A DNA stretch of 13,879 bases from an uncultured Oscillospiraceae bacterium (GCA_905212515.1 CAJMEU010000072.1:1-13879); one strand, 5' to 3'; shown: positions 1 to 6,602, counted from the first letter of the stretch. Made by a program: numbers and translations. Notes: generated by a model from the letters alone, not told the origin.

Positions 1-61
1 GATTCGAACCCCCGACCTGCTGATTACAAATCAGCTGCTCTACCAGCTGAGCTATGCCGGC
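1..61 (-). tRNA. tRNA-Thr (anticodon TGT), 3' end cut by window edge
   Basis: Read on the minus strand, the tRNA starts at G61 with acceptor strand GCCGGCA, then T8-A9, a D arm (GCTC..GAGC), an anticodon stem CTGAT/ATCAG around the loop TTTGTAA, and a T arm beginning GGGGGTTCGAATC. The anticodon TGT reads threonine ACA codons. The 3' half of the T stem, the acceptor 3' strand and the discriminator/CCA lie beyond base 1. A consensus promoter lies just upstream at 85-113. Confidence 0.95.
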
Positions 62-84
62 ACGGCAACACACGATGCGAAAGA

Positions 85-113
85 ATTATAGCAATTTTCC
101 GTGTGTTTGTCAA
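85..113 (-). promoter_or_regulatory. Consensus sigma-A promoter of tRNA-Thr
   Basis: On the minus strand, TTGACA (108-113) is followed by a 17-bp spacer and TATAAT (85-90). Both hexamers match the housekeeping consensus exactly. The expected transcription start is near base 78, about 17 bases before the mature tRNA 5' end at 61. No terminator is visible between the yeiH stop (141) and this promoter, so yeiH read-through could also reach the tRNA. Confidence 0.9.
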
Positions 114-140
114 TGTCTTTCGCCGGCGCGGCCGTACACT

Positions 141-1169
141 TTACCAAATGCCCAGCAGTCTTTGCAGGCCCAGGCTGACGCCCGTGATGCCCGCCCAGCA
201 GCAAAGGCCCAGCACCAGGGGCTTGCCGCCGGTTTTGACGAGTTTCACGATGTCGGTGTTCAGGCCGATGGCCGCCATGGCCAGGACGATGAAAAACTTG
301 CTGAGCGTCTTCAGCGGGCTGAACAGCGCGGCCGGCGCCCCCAGGCCGGTGGCCGCGGTGGTGATGACCGAGGCCAAAATGAACCATAGGATGAAGAAGG
401 GGAATATTTTTTTGAAATCCACCTTCCCCTGCCCCTGTTCGGCCTTGCGGGTGCGCACAAAGGCCAGCACCAGCGTGATGGGGATGATGGCCAGTGTGCG
501 CGTGAGCTTCACCGTCACCGCCTTGTCCAGCGTGGCGCTGCCCAGGCTGTACATCGAGTCCCAGGTGGCGGCGGCAGCGGTGACGGAAGAAGTATCGTTG
601 ATGGCCGTACCGGCAAAGACGCCGAACGCGTTGCCCGAGGCGGTATCGAAGCCCAGCAGGGTGCCGAAGGCCGGGAACAAGACGGCCGCCAGCACGTTGA
701 AAAAGAAGATGACCGAGATGGCCTGGGCCACTTCGTCGTCGTCCGCGTCGATGACCGGCGCCGTGGCCGCGATGGCGGAACCGCCGCAGATGGAAGAGCC
801 CACGCCCACCAGGGTGGAGATCTTGCCGGGGATGTGCAGCGCCTTATGCAGCACATAGGCGATGACCAGCGACGTGGTGATGGTCGCCACGATGATGGGC
901 AATGATTGGCGGCCCGTCTCCAGCACGACGGAGAGATTCATGCCGAAGCCCAGCAGGATGACCGCGTACTGCAGAACTTTTTTGGAGGTAAAGGTGATGC
1001 CTTTGCTGAATTTGCCTTTGTCTTTCCACACCACAGCGGCCGCCATGCCGGCCAGGATGGCGAATACGGGCCCGCCGATGATGGGAAACACTTTTCCCAA
1101 AAACCAGGCGGGAACGGCAATGGCCAGGCACAGGGCCAGGCCGGGCAGATATGATTTCACTTTTTTCAC
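141..1169 (-). CDS. yeiH: YeiH/UPF0324 family membrane protein, putative sulfate exporter
   Basis: This 342-residue polytopic membrane protein resembles the YeiH (Cons_hypoth698/UPF0324) family, annotated as putative sulfate exporters. The family function rests mainly on homology. The sequence shows about ten hydrophobic segments from residue 8 onward. Recognisable family features are the early glycine-rich stretch FPIIGGPVFAILAGM, the VGVGSSICGGSAIAATAPVI loop and a conserved INDTSSVTAAA segment. The start is GTG at 1169, preceded by AGGG at a normal distance. Length is typical and nothing looks broken. The gene is divergent from a LysR regulator at 1313, the same pairing as yeiE-yeiH in enterobacteria, which suggests the LysR protein controls it. 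The transported substrate cannot be read from the sequence. Confidence 0.85.
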   Translation of the reverse strand: MKKVKSYLPGLALCLAIAVPAWFLGKVFPIIGGPVFAILAGMAAAVVWKDKGKFSKGITFTSKKVLQYAVILLGFGMNLSVVLETGRQSLPIIVATITTSLVIAYVLHKALHIPGKISTLVGVGSSICGGSAIAATAPVIDADDDEVAQAISVIFFFNVLAAVLFPAFGTLLGFDTASGNAFGVFAGTAINDTSSVTAAAATWDSMYSLGSATLDKAVTVKLTRTLAIIPITLVLAFVRTRKAEQGQGKVDFKKIFPFFILWFILASVITTAATGLGAPAALFSPLKTLSKFFIVLAMAAIGLNTDIVKLVKTGGKPLVLGLCCWAGITGVSLGLQRLLGIW

Positions 1170-1223
1170 GAATTTCCCTCGCTTTTCTTTTTCCGTCCTT
1201 GCGCGAGCGCATCGCGCCGTTCC

Positions 1224-1252
1224 ATTTTAGCACGGTTTAAAGATAAAATAAA
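1224..1252 (-). promoter_or_regulatory. Candidate yeiH promoter
   Basis: On the minus strand, TAAAAT (1224-1229) lies 17 bp downstream of TTTATT (1247-1252). The -10 is good but the -35 is weak, as expected for a promoter needing an activator. Transcripts would begin near 1217 and open with a small hairpin, GCGCGA/TCGCGC (1201-1217, 5-base loop). An 8-bp inverted repeat, AAATAAAA/TTTTATTT (1246-1269), overlaps the -35. The region is strikingly AT-rich compared with the genes on either side. Confidence 0.45.
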
Positions 1253-1271
1253 ATCATATATTTTTATTTTT

Positions 1272-1290
1272 CAATAAATTTATGTTATTG
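1272..1290. promoter_or_regulatory. Candidate LysR-type operator between yeiH and lysR
   Basis: The interrupted dyad CAATAA-N7-TTATTG spans 19 bp and contains a smaller palindrome, ATAAATTTAT (1274-1283). LysR-type regulators usually bind interrupted dyads of this kind (T-N11-A boxes) in the divergent intergenic region. The site ends 22 bp before the LysR start codon, where it could serve autorepression, and lies about 20 bp upstream of the candidate yeiH -35. No clear -35/-10 pair was found for lysR itself. Confidence 0.45.
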
Positions 1291-1312
1291 TTTTAAAAAG
1301 GGGGCGTGCCAA

Positions 1313-2218
1313 ATGCTGGATTTTCGCATGGATACTTTTTTGGCCGTGTGTGAGACGATGAACTTCACCCGCGCGGCCGAGCAGCTGCGCCTGACACAGC
1401 CGGCCGTCAGCCAGCATATCCACCTGCTGGAAGAGCATTACGGCAGCAAGCTGTTCACCTATCAGGGCAAAAGGCTGGCCCTCACCGCCGCAGGGGCGCT
1501 GCTGCGGGACGCGGCCCGCACCATGCGCCACGATGAGGCCTATCTGGCCCAGCAACTGCAGGCTTTGGCCGGCACCGCGCGGCCGCTGTGCCTGGGCGCC
1601 ACGCTGACGGTGGCCGAATACGCCTTGCCCGAACAGATGGCCGCCTATCTGGCCGCCCACCCGGACGAACAGATCCGCGTGACGGTGGCCAACACCCAGG
1701 AATTGCTGGCCGGGCTGGACCGGGGCACGTTGGATTTTGCGCTGGTAGAGGGGTATTTTACCCGCGGCGACTATGACTGCCTGCTGTATTCCCAGGAATC
1801 GTACGTGGCCGTCTGCGCGCCAAATTATCCCCTGCCGCCGGCGCCCTGCCGCCTGGAGGACCTGCTTGGCCGGCGGCTGATCCTGCGGGAATCCGGCTCG
1901 GGCACACGCGGTATCCTGGAGCGCTATCTGGAGGCCCGGGGCCTCGGCGTGGAGGATTTCCCCCGGCGGGTGGAGGTGGGCAATCTGGGCGCCATCAAAG
2001 CGCTGGCGGCCCGTGGGTGCGGCATCACGTTCCTTTACCTGCGGGCAGTCCAAGCGGAACTTGCCCAGGGGAGGCTGCGGCGCATCGCCCTGCAGGACTT
2101 GGAGATCGTGCATGACTTCAACTTTATCTGGCGCCGGGGCAGCATCTTCCGCGCGCAGTACGAGGCTTTTTTCCGTGAATTTGCGCAGCCCGCCGCCGAT
2201 GCGCCCGCCTTGCACTGA
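1313..2218 (+). CDS. LysR-type transcriptional regulator
   Basis: This 301-residue protein has the standard LysR layout. An N-terminal winged helix-turn-helix (about residues 6-65) contains MNFTRAAEQLRLTQPAVSQHI and the LFTYQGKRLALTAAG wing. A periplasmic-binding-like effector domain follows (about 88-295). The start at 1313 is supported by AAGGGGG eight bases upstream. A methionine at 1328 also fits the family start, but has no comparable ribosome binding site. The gene is divergent from yeiH, so it probably senses a sulfur-related or other small anion and regulates that transporter. This follows the YeiE precedent and is inference, because effector-domain residues do not name the ligand. 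No terminator is visible after the stop; the next promoter begins 14 bp downstream. Confidence 0.9.
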   Translation: MLDFRMDTFLAVCETMNFTRAAEQLRLTQPAVSQHIHLLEEHYGSKLFTYQGKRLALTAAGALLRDAARTMRHDEAYLAQQLQALAGTARPLCLGATLTVAEYALPEQMAAYLAAHPDEQIRVTVANTQELLAGLDRGTLDFALVEGYFTRGDYDCLLYSQESYVAVCAPNYPLPPAPCRLEDLLGRRLILRESGSGTRGILERYLEARGLGVEDFPRRVEVGNLGAIKALAARGCGITFLYLRAVQAELAQGRLRRIALQDLEIVHDFNFIWRRGSIFRAQYEAFFREFAQPAADAPALH

Positions 2219-2231
2219 CCATCGTTCGCGC

Positions 2232-2260
2232 TTTACAAAGGCACGTTTTTGTTTTATAAT
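2232..2260 (+). promoter_or_regulatory. Strong promoter for leader ORF and GNAT gene
   Basis: TTTACA (2232-2237), a 17-bp spacer and TATAAT (2255-2260) form a near-consensus housekeeping promoter placed directly after the LysR stop codon. The expected start is near 2267, which gives a 5' leader of about 110 nt before the acetyltransferase. That leader carries a small ORF and alternative hairpins, so the GNAT gene is its own transcription unit. Confidence 0.85.
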
Positions 2261-2294
2261 GGACGCAATCTGATGACAGAAAGGAGATAAAATC

Positions 2295-2348
2295 ATGACG
2301 CGAAACAACGACCGCACCCTGCAGTACAAGGAGGGCCCTGTCTGCTGA
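2295..2348 (+). CDS. 17-residue leader peptide upstream of the GNAT gene
   Basis: The ORF encodes MTRNNDRTLQYKEGPVC and ends in TGA. It has an excellent ribosome binding site, AAGGAG at 2281-2286, eight bases before the ATG. The codons for KEG (2328-2336) double as one arm of a perfect 9-bp RNA stem, so their order is constrained both as peptide and as structure. Short, well-translated ORFs that overlap hairpins before a resistance-like or modifying enzyme are the hallmark of translational attenuation, as for erm and cat leaders. I do not recognise this peptide as a named family. The promoter, ribosome binding site and overlap are seen directly; the regulatory role is inferred. Confidence 0.65.
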   Translation: MTRNNDRTLQYKEGPVC

Positions 2349-2371
2349 CCGCCCTCCTTCCACAAAGGAGG
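2328..2371 (+). promoter_or_regulatory. Mutually exclusive hairpins controlling the GNAT Shine-Dalgarno
   Basis: Three segments can pair in two exclusive ways. Segment 1 is AAGGAGGGC (2328-2336, inside the leader ORF). Segment 2 is GCCCTCCTT (2351-2359). Segment 3 is AAGGAGG (2365-2371), the Shine-Dalgarno of the GNAT gene, four bases before its ATG. Pairing 1:2 is a perfect 9-bp stem with a 14-base loop containing the leader stop codon, and leaves the Shine-Dalgarno free. Pairing 2:3 is a perfect 7-bp stem with a 5-base loop, and hides it. Segment 2 contains CCTCCTT, the same sequence as the anti-Shine-Dalgarno end of 16S rRNA. No T run follows, so this is not a terminator. Confidence 0.7.
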
Positions 2372-2375
2372 ATCT

Positions 2376-2909
2376 ATGCTCACATTAAAAATCCCTCGGC
2401 CGTCCGAGCTGTGTTACCGCGCCCATCTGTTGGCGGACCCGGCCACCATGGCTTACAACGCCGGCTATGCGCTGGACGCGCCGGGTTACGACAATGCCAC
2501 GGGCACACTGGCCTTCCCGCCCTACCGCTGGGCGCGCTGGGCCGCCCGCTGGCTGGACAACGCGCCTTTGCGCTATTACGCCTACGTGCTGGACGACGGC
2601 GCGCCCGTGGGCAGCGTGGCCTTCCACTACGAGCCCGCGCGGGGCTATACCCTGGTGGAGGTGCTGATCGAGGCGCAGCACCGCGGCAAGGGCTACTGCG
2701 CCCGCGCGCTGCGTCTGCTGGCCCGCGAAGCCTTCGAGACCTACGGCCTGGACGCCCTGTACAACGACCCGCCCCTGTCCCGCACGGCGGCCCAAAAGGG
2801 CCACGCCGCAGCCGGCTTCATGCCCGTGGGCGAAAGCTGGGAGGGCCCGCTTCTGTGCCTGACGCGCCAGCGCTATTTCGAGACAAAAGCCCAATGGGAG
2901 GCCATTTGA
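2376..2909 (+). CDS. GNAT family N-acetyltransferase
   Basis: This 177-residue protein has a GNAT fold. The acetyl-CoA loop is QHRGKG (residues 101-106), in the strand-loop-helix VEVLIEAQHRGKGYCARALRLL (95-115). It is preceded by the central strands with VGSVAFHYE (78-86). The enzyme should transfer an acetyl group from acetyl-CoA to an amine, but the acceptor cannot be told from sequence. The N-terminal 60 residues, rich in Trp, Arg and Tyr, are not a family signature I recognise. Expression appears to depend on the strong promoter at 2232 and on the leader/hairpin switch just upstream. Such control is typical of enzymes answering ribosome-active compounds, but resistance is only a hypothesis here. 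The unit ends at a strong terminator. Confidence 0.8.
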   Translation: MLTLKIPRPSELCYRAHLLADPATMAYNAGYALDAPGYDNATGTLAFPPYRWARWAARWLDNAPLRYYAYVLDDGAPVGSVAFHYEPARGYTLVEVLIEAQHRGKGYCARALRLLAREAFETYGLDALYNDPPLSRTAAQKGHAAAGFMPVGESWEGPLLCLTRQRYFETKAQWEAI

Positions 2910-2910
2910 A

Positions 2911-2942
2911 AAGCGCCCCTGGAACGTTTTCCAGGGGCGCTT
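2911..2942. terminator. Bidirectional terminator between GNAT gene and ksgA
   Basis: A perfect 14-bp stem (2911-2924 with 2929-2942) closes on the loop CGTT. It is followed by T-rich sequence on the plus strand (TTTCTT) and by TTTTC on the minus strand. It therefore serves both convergent genes. The ksgA stop codon (2945-2947) abuts it. Confidence 0.9.
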
Positions 2943-2944
2943 TC

Positions 2945-3820
2945 TTATCTTTCTGCCGTCTCCCGCCGGGCCTCGGTCAGGGCGTCGGAGAGGTCGGCGT
3001 ATTGCTGTAAGGTAAGCTGCTCGGGCCGGGCCGTGGGGGCGATGCCGCAGGCGGCCAAGGCCTGGGCCAGCACCTGTTTTTCCACCCCCAGGCCGGCGCT
3101 GGCCGCGTTGGCCAGGGTTTTGCGGCGCTGGCCGAAGCCGGCGCGGATCAGGCGGAACATGGCCTGCTCGTCCTGCGGGTGCACCGGCGGCTGCTGGTGC
3201 AGACGCAGCTGGATTACCGCGCTGGTGACCCTGGGCGGCGGGTAAAAGCTGCCCGGCTGCACGGTGAACAGCATTTGCGGCTGGGCGTAATAGTGCACCG
3301 CGTAGGTGACGGCGCCCGCCTGCCGGCTGCCGGGCAAAGCGCACAGGCGCTCGGCCGCCTCCTTTTGCACCATCACCGTGATGTGGCGCAGGGGCAGCCG
3401 CTCCTCCAGCAGCTTCATCACGATGGGGCTGGTGATGTAATAGGGCAGGTTGGCGCACACGGCCACGGGCCGGCCGCCGAATTCCCGCGCGATCAGCCCG
3501 GCCAGGTCCAATTTCAGCACGTCGCCCAGCACCAGACGGAAGTTATCGCACCCGGCCATGGTCTCGGCCAGGATGGGGGGCAGCCGTTCGTCCACCTCCA
3601 CGGCCACCACCTTGCCCGCGGCGGCGCACAGCTCTTTCGTCAGCACGCCGATGCCCGGGCCCACCTCCAGCACGCCCCAGTTTTTGTCGATGCCCGCGGC
3701 GCGCACGATCTTCGGGCAGACGCCCGGGTTGACGATAAAGTTCTGCCCGAAGCCCTTCGACAGGGCAAAGCCGTGGCGGGCGCACAGCGCCTTGACGGTG
3801 GAAAGCTGGGTGAGCTCCAT
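2945..3820 (-). CDS. rsmA: 16S rRNA (adenine1518/1519-N6)-dimethyltransferase RsmA/KsgA
   Basis: The 291-residue protein dimethylates two adjacent adenines in the 3'-terminal hairpin of 16S rRNA, using S-adenosylmethionine, late in small-subunit assembly. Family motifs are clear: KGFGQNF (22-28), the SAM-binding EVGPGIGVLT (52-61), the acidic VEVD (74-77) that holds the ribose, GD (99-100), and the catalytic NLPYYI (124-129). A C-terminal helical RNA-binding domain follows to residue 291. Length is normal. The start at 3820 is backed by AAAGGA seven bases upstream. That ribosome binding site begins only a few bases after a strong terminator hairpin (3840-3867), so the gene is either fed by read-through from the FtsEX operon or has an upstream promoter I cannot see. 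Loss of KsgA gives kasugamycin resistance in other bacteria. Confidence 0.97.
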   Translation of the reverse strand: MELTQLSTVKALCARHGFALSKGFGQNFIVNPGVCPKIVRAAGIDKNWGVLEVGPGIGVLTKELCAAAGKVVAVEVDERLPPILAETMAGCDNFRLVLGDVLKLDLAGLIAREFGGRPVAVCANLPYYITSPIVMKLLEERLPLRHITVMVQKEAAERLCALPGSRQAGAVTYAVHYYAQPQMLFTVQPGSFYPPPRVTSAVIQLRLHQQPPVHPQDEQAMFRLIRAGFGQRRKTLANAASAGLGVEKQVLAQALAACGIAPTARPEQLTLQQYADLSDALTEARRETAER

Positions 3821-3834
3821 AGTAAAATCCTTTC

Positions 3835-3867
3835 AAAAAGCCGCACCGGCCCGCGGGCCGGTGCGGC
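3835..3867 (-). terminator. Terminator of the FtsEX operon, directly before ksgA
   Basis: Bases 3840-3867 form a perfect 28-nt palindrome (14-bp arms, GC-rich), followed on the minus strand by TTTTT (3839-3835). It lies 21 bp after the S41 gene stop. The ksgA start codon is 20 bp beyond the hairpin, so the element may act as a partial terminator that sets ksgA level. It could alternatively be a fold-back structure in a shared transcript. Confidence 0.85.
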
Positions 3868-3888
3868 GATGTTTTACTGCGGGGGCGG

Positions 3889-5259
3889 TTAGGCGGCCGG
3901 CGCGGACTCCGGCACGGACGCGGGCGCCGAGCCCTCCGTCTCCGGCGGGACCGGCTCGCCCTCGGGAATCACCGCCGGTTCCCCCTCCGGCGGCACAGAG
4001 GCATCCTCCGGCGGGGCGCTGCTGTCGCCGCCGGCCTGGCCCGCCTGGTTGTTCACCAGCAGATCAGCCGTCTCAAAGGCTTTCAGCAGCTGGGTGTCCG
4101 TATCCAGGGTGAGGGAGTAGAAGTTTGCCTCCTCCTCCGCTTTCAGGGCTACTTCCACGTCGGGCTTCACGCCCACTTTGTCGAAGCTCTCGCCGTTTTT
4201 CGTCAGCAGGATGCCGATTTGGTAATCGATGGCCGAACCGTCGGACAGGGCCACCGGGTCGCACTTGATGGTGCCCTGCCCGGCCGTGGTCACGCCCACG
4301 ATGCGTCCCTTGCCGAAGTCCCGCACGCTGGTGGCGAACAGCTCGGCCCCATAGGCGGTGCCTCCGTTGACTACCACGGCCACGGGCAGGTCAATCTCTT
4401 TATTGTCCGAGGTGTCCAACAGCTTGGTTCCCGTCTTGTCCTGCCTGCTGGCGATGGGGCCCACGCCGCACAGGGCGTCGATGGTGTCCATGGCGTTTTC
4501 CAGGCTGCCGGAGGAATTGTTGCGCACGTCGATGACCAGCGCCGTGATGGGCGCCTCGCCCGTCTGCATGGCCTCCACGGCCGCGGTCAGTTCACCGGCC
4601 GTGGTATCGGCAAAGCTGGTGATCTGGATATAGCCCGTGGTACGGCCGGCGGGCACCTCGTAAAACACGGTGCTGCGGTCGTACTGGCGGCGCTGCAGTT
4701 CCATGGGGGCCTCGGTGCCCTGGGTCTGGTCCAGCACGGTGATGATCACACTGGTGCCGGCCTCGCCGCGCAGCTGGGCGTTGATCTGCGAAAGGCTGAG
4801 GGTCTTCACGTCCGTCTCGCCGATTTTTGTGATGAACATGCTTTTGCCCAGGGCCGCGTCCGAGGCGGGGCTGCCGGGATACACGCGCACGATGCGCGCA
4901 TAGCCGCCGGCGTCCTTGACCACGTCCGCACCAACGCCGATGACCTTGCCGCTTTGGATGCCCTTCCACTCGTTGTACTGCTTGGCCGTGTAATAGGTGG
5001 CGCTTTTGTCGCCGATGCCGGCCAGGTAGCCGGCGGCCAGCATGTCGTTGAGGGTGTCCTCGTTGATCTCGCCGTAAAAATTGGCGCGCACGCTGCGGTC
5101 AATTTCAGCCAGCTTGTTGTACATGGTCTCTTTGGCGCGCACGCGGGCCACGGTACGGTCGAACATGCGCATCGACACCAGCATCGTCACGGCAAACGTG
5201 ACGGTCATCGCCAGGATGGCGATGGCGACCGCCAGATTGACAGTGATCTTTTTATTCAT
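3889..5259 (-). CDS. S41 (C-terminal processing protease) family protein, predicted catalytically dead
   Basis: The 456-residue protein has the CtpA/CtpB layout: an N-terminal signal-anchor helix (about 8-30), a helical cap, a PDZ domain (about 105-178), and an S41 core (about 205-375) with LVIDVRNN and VNGGTAYGAELFATSVRDFGKGRIVG. A Pro/Glu-rich tail follows (about 405-456). In active members such as E. coli Prc or B. subtilis CtpB, the nucleophile Ser and base Lys lie 25 residues apart and a Gln follows the Lys by four. Here those places are Tyr303, Gln328 and Lys332. All three substitutions read cleanly in frame and flanking motifs are intact, so this is probably a pseudoprotease rather than a decayed gene. 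It starts at ATG 5259 after GAGAGGAG. It is last in ftsE-ftsX-M23-S41, which points to a scaffold or regulator role at the septum or cell wall. Confidence 0.85.
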   Translation of the reverse strand: MNKKITVNLAVAIAILAMTVTFAVTMLVSMRMFDRTVARVRAKETMYNKLAEIDRSVRANFYGEINEDTLNDMLAAGYLAGIGDKSATYYTAKQYNEWKGIQSGKVIGVGADVVKDAGGYARIVRVYPGSPASDAALGKSMFITKIGETDVKTLSLSQINAQLRGEAGTSVIITVLDQTQGTEAPMELQRRQYDRSTVFYEVPAGRTTGYIQITSFADTTAGELTAAVEAMQTGEAPITALVIDVRNNSSGSLENAMDTIDALCGVGPIASRQDKTGTKLLDTSDNKEIDLPVAVVVNGGTAYGAELFATSVRDFGKGRIVGVTTAGQGTIKCDPVALSDGSAIDYQIGILLTKNGESFDKVGVKPDVEVALKAEEEANFYSLTLDTDTQLLKAFETADLLVNNQAGQAGGDSSAPPEDASVPPEGEPAVIPEGEPVPPETEGSAPASVPESAPAA

Positions 5260-5315
5260 GGAATTCTCCTCTCAAAGCGGGTGCGGGGTGCGCCGCTGGG
5301 CGGCAAAGCGCGCCT

Positions 5316-6602
5316 TTAAAAATGCAGCTGCGACTCGATGGCCGGGTCCAGATACTGGCGCAGGCTGGTGGGGCTGCCGTTCACGTCCAGCTCGAAGTGA
5401 AGGTGGTTGCCCGTGGAATTGCCCGTGCTGCCCACGGCGCCGATCTTCTGCCCGCGGGTCACCACGTCGCCGTCGTTCACATAGCGGGCCGACATGTGGC
5501 CGTAGATCAGCACCATGGACGAGTTGATACTCAGCTTCACACAGGTGCCGTAGCTCCAGTGTGCCTTGGTGCTGACCACGCCGTCGCAGGCCGCATAGAT
5601 GGGCGTGCCCGCCGGGGCGGGGATGTCCATGCCCCGGTGCACGTCCTTGACGCCGTAGATGACGCGGGTGGTCCCGAAATCGGACGAGATGCGGGTGTAG
5701 CCGGGCAGCGGCCACTGGAAGGTGCCGCCGTCCCAGTATTCCACGTTGGTGCTGGAGCTGGCCCACGCGGCCCATTCGGCCTGGGCGTCCTTCATCTTCT
5801 GCATCTCTGCTTCGCTGTACTGGGTGTACGCCTCGGCCTGCTGCTGGGCCGCAAGCGCGTCGCTGGCCGCCTTCTGGATGGCCGCCGCGTACTGCGCGTT
5901 CAGGTTTTCCATCTCTTCCTTCTGGGCATTCAGGTCGTCCAGGGCCGTCTGGATGTCGGCCGCCTGCTGCTCCATCAGGGCCTTTTCCTGCTGCAGGTTT
6001 TTCACCAGCCTGTCGTCGCTCTCGCTGATACGGGTGAGGTTCTCGTTGTAAGTGAGCATGTCCGCGAAGCTGTCCAGGCCCAGCATCACGCTGAGCTGGC
6101 TGGTGCGGCTGATCTCATACATGGCTTTCAGGCGCTGCTCCAAATCGTTCTGCGCCTGATCCACCTTGATAACCTGGGCGGCCAGCTCCTCCTGCTTAGC
6201 CGCCAGCACATCTTCCTGGTGGGCGATGCTCAGCTTCTGCGCCTCGATCTGGGCGGCCAGGGCCGTGGCCTGCTGCTCGTAATACAGCTTTGTCTGCTGG
6301 GCGTTGGCGGCGTTTTTCTCGCTTTCTTTGGCCAGGCGCGCATACTCTTCCGCCGCTTTCCTGTGCTCTTCCACTTGGGCGCGCAGCTCGTCGCCCTTCT
6401 TGTCGGAAGAGGCTGTAGCGCCCGTCTGGGCGTTTGAAGCCGGCGGGGCCGCGGTGCCGGTCTCCGCGTTGTTGCCGTCCACAGCCGTGCCGCCGAGGCC
6501 CTCGGCAAAAACGTTCATCATCAGGGGGATCAGCAGCGTGCCGATCATCAGCATGGCCAAAATAATGCTGACGGCGCGCACCATCCATTTGCGTTTGTCC
6601 AT
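5316..6602 (-). CDS. Coiled-coil M23 (LytM) peptidoglycan hydrolase, EnvC-like FtsEX partner
   Basis: The 428-residue protein has an N-terminal membrane anchor or signal (about 8-33) and a Thr/Ala-rich linker. A long coiled coil runs about 70-285, rich in Gln, Ala and Glu. A C-terminal LytM domain runs about 297-428. The M23 zinc ligands are present: His322 and Asp326 (HRGMD) and His402 (HLH). Catalytic His369 (YGHM) and His400 are also present. By contrast, classical EnvC has a degenerate site and works only by activating amidases. This protein may therefore cut peptide cross-links itself. Firmicute FtsEX complexes are known to gate such coiled-coil hydrolases (CwlO, PcsB). It lies 34 bp after ftsX and 56 bp before the S41 gene, with GGGAG before its ATG, and is clearly one operon with them. 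Confidence 0.9.
   Translation of the reverse strand: MDKRKWMVRAVSIILAMLMIGTLLIPLMMNVFAEGLGGTAVDGNNAETGTAAPPASNAQTGATASSDKKGDELRAQVEEHRKAAEEYARLAKESEKNAANAQQTKLYYEQQATALAAQIEAQKLSIAHQEDVLAAKQEELAAQVIKVDQAQNDLEQRLKAMYEISRTSQLSVMLGLDSFADMLTYNENLTRISESDDRLVKNLQQEKALMEQQAADIQTALDDLNAQKEEMENLNAQYAAAIQKAASDALAAQQQAEAYTQYSEAEMQKMKDAQAEWAAWASSSTNVEYWDGGTFQWPLPGYTRISSDFGTTRVIYGVKDVHRGMDIPAPAGTPIYAACDGVVSTKAHWSYGTCVKLSINSSMVLIYGHMSARYVNDGDVVTRGQKIGAVGSTGNSTGNHLHFELDVNGSPTSLRQYLDPAIESQLHF

Noticed and set aside
103..858. Long plus-strand ORF opposite yeiH
   Set aside because: It is the antisense shadow of the membrane protein gene. It has no ribosome binding site and no recognisable domain, and GC-rich DNA gives long open antisense frames throughout the window.
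2351..2371. CCTCCTT-ccaca-AAGGAGG hairpin as a terminator
   Set aside because: No T run follows and the right arm is the GNAT Shine-Dalgarno, so translational control is the better reading.
1280..2383. 367-codon minus-strand ORF opposite lysR
   Set aside because: It is the shadow of the LysR gene. It runs through the promoter/leader region and has no domain or ribosome binding site support.
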